From an uncultured Collinsella sp. (GTDB taxonomy: Bacteria; Actinomycetota; Coriobacteriia; Coriobacteriales; Coriobacteriaceae): 5,235 bases of DNA. The position numbers and the translations under genes were made by a program. Position 1 is the first letter of the stretch, and each line of letters starts with the position of its first letter. Below, piece by piece: positions 1 to 4,606 of the stretch. The notes below the pieces were generated by a model. That model had not been told where the DNA came from, searched no databases, and was given only the letters and a program-made list of their open reading frames with translations. The stretch is from NCBI GenBank assembly GCA_902495155.1, contig CABUWD010000131.1, forward strand, positions 1 to 5,235. Direction: 5' to 3'.

Positions 1-592
1 CCCATACGCTCGCGGGTACGAGCGCCATGCCGATCACGGCAACCACCAGCACGCGTGTCGCCACACGGCGCAGGACGGCGCTCGTACTCCAGCGCCCGTG
101 AATGCCGAGCGACACCGCACAGAGCACCAACGCAAACGGGATTAAGATGCCCAAGCCAACCGACCACAAAATCGTGAGCAAATATTTCTCTAGGTATAGC
201 ACGGCAAGCACGATACCAAGGTTGCCTGAAAGCTGCGCGAGCTGCTCGGCAACCGGCGTTCCCGTATCACCCGGCAGCGCCGTAATACCCGCAGATAGAG
301 CAACGCATGAAGCCGTGAGCGCCAGTACGTTACCTTTCTTTTGATCGATGACCTCGATGGTGGAGTCCCAAGTTTTGGTATCGGCGAAATGCGGACGAGC
401 TACAAAGCCCGACAGCAACGCCAGCACCACGAGCGCAACGATAATACCGATCTGCAGCTTTTTGTTTGCGCACACGACATCGGACAGGCTGGGCTGCAGC
501 TCGGTTACCGTCGTGTGCTCGGTTATCTGGACAGGACGCCCATGAGCCATCTCGTGCGCGTCTCTTTTTTGTATTGACCCGTTATCCGGCAT
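1..592 (-). CDS. Multi-pass membrane protein of unknown function, N-terminal part (C-terminus cut by window edge)
   Basis: I do not recognise this protein. The visible 197 residues begin with about 45 hydrophilic residues, starting MPDNGSIQKRDAHEMAHG. A clear membrane segment follows at about residues 46-66. Further hydrophobic stretches lie near 89-106, 125-165 (probably two helices broken by a short charged turn around LEKYLL) and 178-197. The loop between the first and second segments contains a tryptophan and acidic residues and would sit outside the cell if the N-terminus is cytoplasmic. The start at 592 is chosen because AGGAGGT lies 6 bases upstream; an internal ATG at 550 is less well supported. 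The frame stays open to the left edge, so the gene is partial. It lies downstream of lacF on the same strand but beyond a terminator and with its own probable promoter, so a role in lactose use should not be assumed. Confidence 0.8.
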   Translation of the reverse strand, partial: MPDNGSIQKRDAHEMAHGRPVQITEHTTVTELQPSLSDVVCANKKLQIGIIVALVVLALLSGFVARPHFADTKTWDSTIEVIDQKKGNVLALTASCVALSAGITALPGDTGTPVAEQLAQLSGNLGIVLAVLYLEKYLLTILWSVGLGILIPFALVLCAVSLGIHGRWSTSAVLRRVATRVLVVAVIGMALVPASVW

Positions 593-598
593 TTGGAT

Positions 599-605
599 AC
601 CTCCT
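599..605 (-). promoter_or_regulatory. Ribosome binding site of the membrane protein gene
   Basis: The minus strand reads AGGAGGT, followed by a 6-base spacer (ATCCAA) and ATG at 592. It is a near-ideal Shine-Dalgarno sequence and decides the start codon. Confidence 0.8.
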
Positions 606-630
606 CAGTCCGGCGTTTAATGCGAAAGGA

Positions 631-636
631 AGTATA
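631..636 (-). promoter_or_regulatory. Probable -10 box of the membrane protein gene
   Basis: The minus strand reads TATACT (5 of 6 to TATAAT), about 40 bases before the start codon. No convincing -35 hexamer is seen 16-18 bases upstream, so the promoter is tentative. Confidence 0.35.
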
Positions 637-704
637 CCCACCGAGCAAAAATCGAACGGGAGGACGAACGGAGCGCAACAAGACTGTCCCCAATGACTAT
701 CTCC

Positions 705-784
705 GGATGAGTTGCGGTGGAATAGGGATTGTTTTGTGCCCCCCGGCCCCTATTCAGTCCCTATTTCACCGCAACTTGGATGAG
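705..784. repeat. MITE/REP-like palindromic element with short flanking direct repeat
   Basis: Bases 711-731 and 755-775 form a 21-bp inverted repeat. The two departures from perfect complementarity would be G-U pairs in RNA read on the plus strand. The GC-rich spacer is 23 bases. The sequence GGATGAG occurs directly at both edges (705-711 and 778-784), as a target-site duplication would. A nearby segment (683-697, GACTGTCCCCAATGA) resembles sequence I associate from memory with REP-associated transposase elements. No transposase gene is visible. The element sits between the lacF terminator and the promoter of the next gene. It could be a mobile palindrome, a REP element or simply a strong stem-loop; copy number in the genome would decide. 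Confidence 0.6.
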
Positions 785-789
785 GACGG

Positions 790-822
790 AAAAGCCCTGT
801 CGCGGGTAGCGGCAGGGCTTTT
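790..822 (-). terminator. Intrinsic terminator downstream of lacF, possibly bidirectional
   Basis: A 14-bp stem (AAAAGCCCTGTCGC against GCGGCAGGGCTTTT, one mismatched position) encloses a 5-base loop. In the lacF direction the stem ends in TTTT and lies about 28 bases after the lacF stop codon. The T tract is short and then interrupted by CC, so efficiency may be moderate. The A/T symmetry allows it to act on both strands. Confidence 0.75.
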
Positions 823-849
823 GGAAGGGGACTTGATTGTGCGGACTCG

Positions 850-1188
850 TTAGGCGAGCTTGGCCTCGAGCTCGGCGATGCGCTTGTAGGCATCGATGGT
901 AAAGCGGGCCTGCTTCTCCAGGATCATAGTGGTCATGAGAGTGTCCTGAGCGTGAGCCATGATGAAGGTCATCTCCATCTCGCCACCGCCAGCCTCCTGC
1001 GAAAGCAGCTTGGTCTGCGTGTCGTGGGCGCCGATGAGTGCATCGCTGGCATCCTTGTGCAGCTGCTCGGCCTTCTCAAAGTCACCCTCGCGAGCAGCAT
1101 CGAGCGCTGCAAGCAGATCGGTCTGGGCGTCACCCGCGTATGCGACGATCTCGAATCCAACCATCGAGATTTCTTCTTTGGTTGCCAT
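850..1188 (-). CDS. lacF: PTS lactose-specific EIIA component
   Basis: LacF is the cytoplasmic phosphocarrier that takes phosphate from HPr and gives it to the IIB domain of LacE. The 112-residue length fits the family (about 100-115). The N-terminal GFEIVAYAGDAQTDLLAAL and the later FIMAHAQDTLMTTMIL are characteristic of the lactose/cellobiose EIIA family, which forms trimeric helical bundles. His79 in MAHAQD matches the phosphorylated histidine (His78 in Lactococcus), and Asp82 matches the conserved aspartate at the trimer axis. The next residue, normally His in HGQDHLMTT, is Thr83 here, an unusual change. The start is supported by AAAGGA 7 bases upstream. The gene is transcribed away from lacE, 214 bp downstream of the LacI-type regulator gene, and ends before a terminator. 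Lactose rather than chitobiose specificity is inferred from the neighbouring lacE and lacG. Confidence 0.95.
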   Translation of the reverse strand: MATKEEISMVGFEIVAYAGDAQTDLLAALDAAREGDFEKAEQLHKDASDALIGAHDTQTKLLSQEAGGGEMEMTFIMAHAQDTLMTTMILEKQARFTIDAYKRIAELEAKLA

Positions 1189-1195
1189 GTTGCGT

Positions 1196-1201
1196 TCCTT
1201 T
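1196..1201 (-). promoter_or_regulatory. Ribosome binding site of lacF
   Basis: The minus strand reads AAAGGA with a 7-base spacer before the lacF ATG at 1188. It is a moderate Shine-Dalgarno sequence at good spacing. Confidence 0.6.
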
Positions 1202-1266
1202 CACATATGAACCAATGGAGAGCATCGCGTCCGGGCATACGCGCTGCGCTGTGTACGACAGAAACA

Positions 1267-1296
1267 ATAACATTCAAACAAAAAGGAACAATGCAA
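1267..1296 (-). promoter_or_regulatory. Candidate lacF promoter
   Basis: On the minus strand TTGCAT (1296-1291) and TGTTAT (1272-1267) are separated by 18 bases, each matching 4 of 6 consensus positions. This would place the transcription start near 1258-1260 and give a leader of about 70 bases. The tandem dyads at 1311-1342 would then lie immediately upstream of the -35 box, a typical activator position. An alternative pair, TTGGGT-17-GATATT, lies further upstream and would place the dyads in the leader instead. Confidence 0.35.
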
Positions 1297-1310
1297 ACCG
1301 TTATTTCGCG

Positions 1311-1342
1311 CCGTGAACGGTCTTTTTTCGTCCGTGAACGGT
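1311..1342. repeat. Tandem dyad sites upstream of lacF (putative regulator binding sites)
   Basis: The 11-mer CCGTGAACGGT occurs identically at 1311-1321 and 1332-1342. Its start points are 21 bp apart, two helical turns. Each copy is itself a dyad (CCGT-GA-ACGG). A T-rich stretch follows each copy. Related copies occur in the lacI-lacE control region: reverse orientation with one mismatch at 2520-2530, and a looser one at 2542-2557. This suggests one regulator acting on both PTS transcription units. Which protein binds is not known from the sequence. Confidence 0.55.
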
Positions 1343-1402
1343 TTTTAAACCAATCCGAACAATATCAAACACAATTATCGGCAACCCAAACAGGTCCGCA
1401 CC

Positions 1403-2407
1403 CTAGCGTACATCACGCACCGTATCGCCCTCGACGAGCACGCCCGGAAACAGCATGTGCTCCACACCGGGTGCAGCGCCCTCGGCGCCGGCAATCTTGT
1501 CGACCGCCCACATGCCGACGCGCTTGTTGTCAAAGCGCACCGTGGTCAGGCGACGATCGGGCACGATATCGCCCAAACTATCGTCAACACCCACCACGCT
1601 TACGTCCTGGGGCACGCGCTTTCCGCGCGACTCGAGCCCGCGAATGCAGCCGTAGGCCATGGCATCGTTGGAGGCATAAATGGCCGTGCAGGTCGGATCA
1701 TCCGCAAGCACCTGGCCGGCGGCATATCCACTCTGCGCCGTCCAGTCGCCACGGACGAGCTGCGGTGGCTCAATGCCATGCGCACGCAATGTCTCACGCC
1801 AGCCTTCCTCGCGTTGCATGCCCGAAAGCGAGCGCTCGGGACACGAGATGAAATGCACGGTCTTGTGCCCCTGCCTCAGCAAGTACTCGACAACCTGGCG
1901 CGAGCAATCGAACTGGTCGTTATCGACCGTTGAACAGAGCGGGTGCTCCAACATCGTAACGAGCACTGTCTGCATGCCGGGCAGTGGCTCGAAGGTTCCA
2001 AAGTCCGCCGGCATGCGATTCATGATCACGACCATGCCATCCACCGGCAGTGCGCTCATGCGCGACGATGCGCTCTCGAGGGTATACGGATGCCCATCTA
2101 CTTTCGTGAGGGTAATGGCGTATCCGTGCTTATCGGCGGCGGCAGCAAAGCCCTCCATACGGTCGAGGTTGCCTGTACCGGTAATGTTGAACATGGCGAC
2201 GCCGACGGTCTTAAACTTGCCACGGCGCAGCGATCGACCGGCAAAATTGGGGCGATACCCCAGCTCGCGCATGGCGGCACGCACGCGCTCCTTGGTCTCG
2301 GGGCGCACGCTGGGTGAATCGTGCACCGTACGCGAGACTGTCTGCTCCGAGACGCCCGCGAGACGCGCCACGTCCTTAACGGAAACCGATTTTTTAACAG
2401 CGGCCAT
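1403..2407 (-). CDS. LacI-family transcriptional regulator of the lactose PTS genes
   Basis: This is a 334-residue sugar-responsive DNA-binding regulator with standard LacI/GalR layout. The helix-turn-helix spans about residues 9-30 (VSVKDVARLAGVSEQTVSRT), followed by helix 3 and the hinge helix near 52-62 (RPNFAGRSLRR). The effector domain, periplasmic-binding-protein fold, covers 66-334. Typical ligand-pocket and fold motifs are DNDQ (162-165), ASND (245-248) and VGVDD (272-276). The start at 2407 is preferred because it places the helix-turn-helix at the usual distance from the N-terminus, gives family-typical length and has GGAAAG 8 bases upstream. In-frame ATGs at 2437 and 2446 would add 10 or 13 residues; the former has AGGA 8 bases upstream and cannot be excluded. 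The gene lies between lacF (same strand) and lacE (divergent), so a role controlling both is likely but inferred. Classical lac-PTS operons use DeoR-type LacR or LacT instead. Confidence 0.93.
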   Translation of the reverse strand: MAAVKKSVSVKDVARLAGVSEQTVSRTVHDSPSVRPETKERVRAAMRELGYRPNFAGRSLRRGKFKTVGVAMFNITGTGNLDRMEGFAAAADKHGYAITLTKVDGHPYTLESASSRMSALPVDGMVVIMNRMPADFGTFEPLPGMQTVLVTMLEHPLCSTVDNDQFDCSRQVVEYLLRQGHKTVHFISCPERSLSGMQREEGWRETLRAHGIEPPQLVRGDWTAQSGYAAGQVLADDPTCTAIYASNDAMAYGCIRGLESRGKRVPQDVSVVGVDDSLGDIVPDRRLTTVRFDNKRVGMWAVDKIAGAEGAAPGVEHMLFPGVLVEGDTVRDVR

Positions 2408-2415
2408 TGGTCGAT

Positions 2416-2421
2416 CTTTCC
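2416..2421 (-). promoter_or_regulatory. Ribosome binding site supporting the 2407 start of the LacI-type regulator
   Basis: The minus strand reads GGAAAG, 8 bases before ATG at 2407. It is weak but better placed than anything before the ATG at 2446, where the nearest AGG abuts the start codon. Confidence 0.4.
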
Positions 2422-2473
2422 GTGTCAACGATGCCATTGACGGCATCCTGCGCAGTCATATTAAACGCCTTCA

Positions 2474-2479
2474 AGTATA
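2474..2479 (-). promoter_or_regulatory. Probable -10 box of the LacI-type regulator gene
   Basis: The minus strand reads TATACT (5 of 6 to consensus), about 66 bases upstream of the preferred start codon. The only TTG hexamer nearby (TTGCAG) is 13 bases away, too close for a normal -35, so this promoter may be weak or depend on an activator. The dyad at 2520-2530 lies about 40 bp upstream of it. Confidence 0.35.
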
Positions 2480-2519
2480 TCTAACGCCGCCTCTGCAATA
2501 CGCTTACCACCCAAAACCT

Positions 2520-2557
2520 ACCGTTCACCGACATTTCTGCTTCCCCGAACGGCTTTT
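2520..2557. repeat. Two further copies of the lacF-upstream dyad motif, in opposite orientations
   Basis: Bases 2520-2530 read on the minus strand give CGGTGAACGGT, matching 10 of 11 bases of the motif upstream of lacF. Bases 2542-2557 on the plus strand (TCCCCGAACGGCTTTT) match 13 of 16 bases of the copy at 1331-1346. The CCGTTC and GAACGG cores at 2521-2526 and 2547-2552 form an inverted pair. They lie between the regulator's -10 box and the first 27-bp operator-like site, consistent with a shared binding protein for both units. Confidence 0.4.
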
Positions 2558-2560
2558 GTC

Positions 2561-2587
2561 GCCCAAATGTTAACGTTGCCATTGTGC
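2561..2587. promoter_or_regulatory. Operator-like site 1 in the divergent control region
   Basis: This 27-bp site is repeated in inverted orientation at 2682-2708 with 24 of 27 bases identical. Its core is TGTTAACGTTGCCA, centred on a CpG between 2574 and 2575, flanked by AATG and CATT arms. An imperfect dyad with a central CG is the usual form of a LacI-family operator, so the adjacent regulator is the natural candidate ligand. The 120-bp centre-to-centre distance to site 2 would allow looping. Confidence 0.6.
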
Positions 2588-2627
2588 AAACACAGAGCCA
2601 CCGGGCGGCTCAAACGTTTGCGCACAA
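2582..2627. repeat. Nested inverted repeat containing the palindrome CAAACGTTTG
   Basis: TTGTGC at 2582-2587 faces GCACAA at 2622-2627, AAAC at 2588-2591 faces GTTT at 2616-2619, and GAGCC at 2595-2599 faces GGCTC at 2607-2611. The segment can therefore fold as an interrupted hairpin. It also holds a perfect 10-bp palindrome with a central CG, CAAACGTTTG at 2611-2620, which by itself resembles a LacI-family half-operator pair. Whether it works as a protein site or as RNA structure is undecided. Confidence 0.4.
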
Positions 2628-2681
2628 AGAATCGACGGTTCGCAGGCACAGGAACCACCGGTTCGCGTCTTTTTTTGTGTC

Positions 2682-2708
2682 GCAAAATGGCAACGTCAAC
2701 ATTTTGGC
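2682..2708. promoter_or_regulatory. Operator-like site 2, overlapping the lacE -35 box
   Basis: This is the inverted near-copy of the 27-mer at 2561-2587 (3 mismatches). It has perfect 7-bp arms CAAAATG (2683-2689) and CATTTTG (2700-2706) around a CpG-containing core centred between 2694 and 2695. Its right end overlaps the proposed lacE -35 hexamer TTGGCA (2704-2709), the expected position for a repressor site that blocks RNA polymerase. Confidence 0.65.
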
Positions 2709-2731
2709 AACCGAACGTCAAAAGCTACCAT
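2704..2731 (+). promoter_or_regulatory. Candidate lacEG promoter
   Basis: TTGGCA (2704-2709, 5 of 6 to consensus) and TACCAT (2726-2731, 4 of 6) are 16 bases apart. The start of transcription would fall near 2737, giving a short leader of about 28 bases before lacE. The -10 box is weak, as expected if induction or an activator matters. Confidence 0.45.
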
Positions 2732-2753
2732 CGTTGCTAACCCACCGACTCTT

Positions 2754-2758
2754 AGGAG
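2754..2758 (+). promoter_or_regulatory. Ribosome binding site of lacE
   Basis: AGGAG with a 6-base spacer before the ATG at 2765. It fixes the lacE start. Confidence 0.75.
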
Positions 2759-2764
2759 CTTTGC

Positions 2765-4540
2765 ATGGAGCAACTCATCGCCACTATCGAAAAGGGCCAG
2801 CCCTTTTTCAACGCGATCGCCCGCAACAAGTACCTCAAGGCGATCCGCGACGGTTTTATCTCCGTCATCCCCATCATCATCTTCTCGTCCATCTTCTGCC
2901 TCGTAGCCTCGGTCCCCAACATCTGGGGTTTCTACTGGCCCGATGACATCAACAACGCCCTGTGGAAGTGCTACAACTACTCCATGGGCATCCTGGCAAT
3001 CGCCTGTGCCGCCACCACCGCCAAGCACTTCGCCGACGCTCAGAACCGCGACCTGCCCAAGAACAACCAGATCAACTTTATCTCATGCATGTGCGCGGCC
3101 ATCATCGGCTTCTTGCTCCTTTCGAGCGACACCATCGCCACGGACGCCGCCAGCGGCTTCAACACCACCTACCTTGGTTCCAAGGGCCTGCTGACTGCCT
3201 TCATCGCTGCGTTTGTGACCGGCATCATCTACAAGTTCTTCATTAAGCGCAACATCACCGTCAAGATGCCCGAGCAGGTTCCGCCCAACATCTCGCAGAC
3301 CTTTAAGGACATCATCCCCTTCTCCGTCTGCATCGCCGTCTTTTGGGTCTTTGACATCGTCTTCCGCGCTGCCTTTGGCTTCTGCTTTGCCCAGGGCGTC
3401 ATCCAGGTGTTCCAGCCCCTGTTCACCGCTGCCGACGGCTATATCGGTCTCGCTGTGATCTACGGCGCCATGAGCCTGTTCTGGTTCGTCGGCGTCCACG
3501 GCCCCTCGATCGTCGAGCCCGCCATCGCCGCCGCCCTCGTTGCCAACATGACCGACAACCTGGCTGCGTTCCAGGCTGGCCAGCACGCTTCCGCTGTCCT
3601 GACCCAGGGTGCCCAGTACTTCGTCGTCTGCATGGGAGGCACCGGCGCCACGCTCGTCCTGGTCTTTATGTTCTGCTTCCTGGCCAAGTCCCAGGAGATG
3701 CGCGCCGTCGGTAAGGCCGCTATCGTCCCCGTGTGCTTTGCCGTTAACGAGCCGCTGCTGTTCGCCGCGCCCATCGTGCTCAACCCCGTCTTCTTTGTCC
3801 CGTTCGTCTTTGCCCCGATCGCCAACATCTGGATCCTCAAGATCTTTATCGACTTCTTGGGCATGAACGGCTTTATGTACACCCTGCCTTGGACTGTCCC
3901 CGGCCCCATCGGCACCATCATGGGCTTGGGCTTTCAGCCGCTCGCCTTTGTGATGCTCGCCCTTATCCTGGTCGTCGACTTTGTTCTGTACTATCCGTTC
4001 TTCCGTGCCTACGACGCCCAGAAGTGCACCGAGGAGGCCGAGATCTCCCAGGAGGAGCTCGCCGCCAAGAACGCCGCAAAGGCTGCCAAGCTCAACGATG
4101 CCTTCCAGGGCAAGGCTGACGCCAAGAGCGTTGCCGCCGGCGCTGCTGCCGAGGCCGTGAAGTCCGATACCCCCGCCGTTCCCGCAGCACCCGCTGCCGA
4201 GGCAACGACCGCCAGCGACCTCAACGGCAAGCGCGTGCTCGTGCTCTGCCAGGGCGGCGGAACCTCGGGCCTGCTCGCCAATGCACTGGCCAAGGCTGCC
4301 AAGGAGCGCGGCATCGATCTTGAAACCGCTGCCGAGGCCTATGGCAACCATGTCGACATGCTCCCCGACTTTGACCTGGTCGTCCTGGCCCCGCAGGCCG
4401 CCAGCTACCTGGCCGACCTGCAGAAAGACTGCGAGCGCGTAGGCAACAAGTGCGTCGCCTGCCGCGGTAAGCAGTACATCGAGCTCTCCCAGAACGGCGA
4501 CAAGTCTCTCGCCTTCGTGAGTGAACAGCTTTCGAAGTAA
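2765..4540 (+). CDS. lacE: PTS lactose-specific EIICB permease
   Basis: LacE imports lactose and phosphorylates it to lactose-6-phosphate during transport. The 591-residue protein has an N-terminal IIC membrane domain (about 1-415) and a C-terminal cytoplasmic IIB domain (about 488-591). IIC shows many hydrophobic helices and the family motifs WFVGVHGPSIVEP, with His245, and NEPLLFAAPIVLNP, with Glu329. These correspond to the substrate-contacting His and Glu of the lactose/chitobiose permease family. The IIB domain has VLVLCQGGGTSGLLANAL, with Cys495 as the phosphorylated cysteine, matching the LacE signature. Between them, residues about 420-486 form a charged, then Ala/Pro-rich linker, apparently low in complexity. 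The length fits LacE (about 560-590). The start is set by AGGAG 6 bases upstream. lacE is divergent from the LacI-type gene, and lacG follows after 66 bp. Its EIIA partner is the separately transcribed lacF. Confidence 0.96.
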   Translation: MEQLIATIEKGQPFFNAIARNKYLKAIRDGFISVIPIIIFSSIFCLVASVPNIWGFYWPDDINNALWKCYNYSMGILAIACAATTAKHFADAQNRDLPKNNQINFISCMCAAIIGFLLLSSDTIATDAASGFNTTYLGSKGLLTAFIAAFVTGIIYKFFIKRNITVKMPEQVPPNISQTFKDIIPFSVCIAVFWVFDIVFRAAFGFCFAQGVIQVFQPLFTAADGYIGLAVIYGAMSLFWFVGVHGPSIVEPAIAAALVANMTDNLAAFQAGQHASAVLTQGAQYFVVCMGGTGATLVLVFMFCFLAKSQEMRAVGKAAIVPVCFAVNEPLLFAAPIVLNPVFFVPFVFAPIANIWILKIFIDFLGMNGFMYTLPWTVPGPIGTIMGLGFQPLAFVMLALILVVDFVLYYPFFRAYDAQKCTEEAEISQEELAAKNAAKAAKLNDAFQGKADAKSVAAGAAAEAVKSDTPAVPAAPAAEATTASDLNGKRVLVLCQGGGTSGLLANALAKAAKERGIDLETAAEAYGNHVDMLPDFDLVVLAPQAASYLADLQKDCERVGNKCVACRGKQYIELSQNGDKSLAFVSEQLSK

Positions 4541-4550
4541 GTAACGCCCA

Positions 4551-4582
4551 GGGCCAGCCGACCATACACAGCCGGCTGGCCC
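4551..4582 (+). promoter_or_regulatory. Strong stem-loop in the lacE-lacG gap
   Basis: GGGCCAGCCG (4551-4560) pairs perfectly over 10 bp with CGGCTGGCCC (4573-4582) around a 12-base loop. It begins 10 bases after the lacE stop codon. The bases that follow, TTCGATTTAG, are too poor in T for an efficient intrinsic terminator. It may be a partial terminator or an mRNA stabiliser that sets the ratio of LacE to LacG. Confidence 0.6.
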
Positions 4583-4606
4583 TTCGATTTAGACGATTGG
4601 ATCATC

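Noticed and set aside
593..853. Short open frames on the plus strand between the membrane protein gene and lacF
   Set aside because: They cross the inverted repeat and the terminator, lack a convincing ribosome site and show no protein-like composition.
1311..1346. Tandem CCGTGAACGG followed by T runs as an intrinsic terminator
   Set aside because: The T run follows only on the plus strand, where no gene ends nearby. In the direction of the regulator and lacF transcripts no T tract follows the stem.
952..1851. Open frame of 299 codons on the plus strand across lacF, the gap and the 3' end of the regulator gene
   Set aside because: It overlaps two solid genes on the other strand and crosses an AT-rich regulatory gap. 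Its Arg/Pro/His-rich product is typical of a shadow frame.
1680..2573. Open frame of 297 codons on the plus strand opposite the LacI-type gene
   Set aside because: The minus-strand frame encodes a complete helix-turn-helix regulator. The plus-strand product has no domain and runs into the control region.
2568..2581. A CcpA cre site (TGTTAACGTTGCCA resembles the cre consensus)
   Set aside because: CcpA/HPr-Ser control is a Firmicutes mechanism and the host appears to be an actinobacterium. The near-duplicate 27-mer beside a LacI-type gene fits a local operator better.
3083..4351. Long open frame (422 codons) on the minus strand opposite lacE
   Set aside because: It is antisense to a well-supported permease gene. 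It is rich in Gly, Asp and Glu in the way expected from the reverse complement of GC-rich codons, and it has no recognisable motif.
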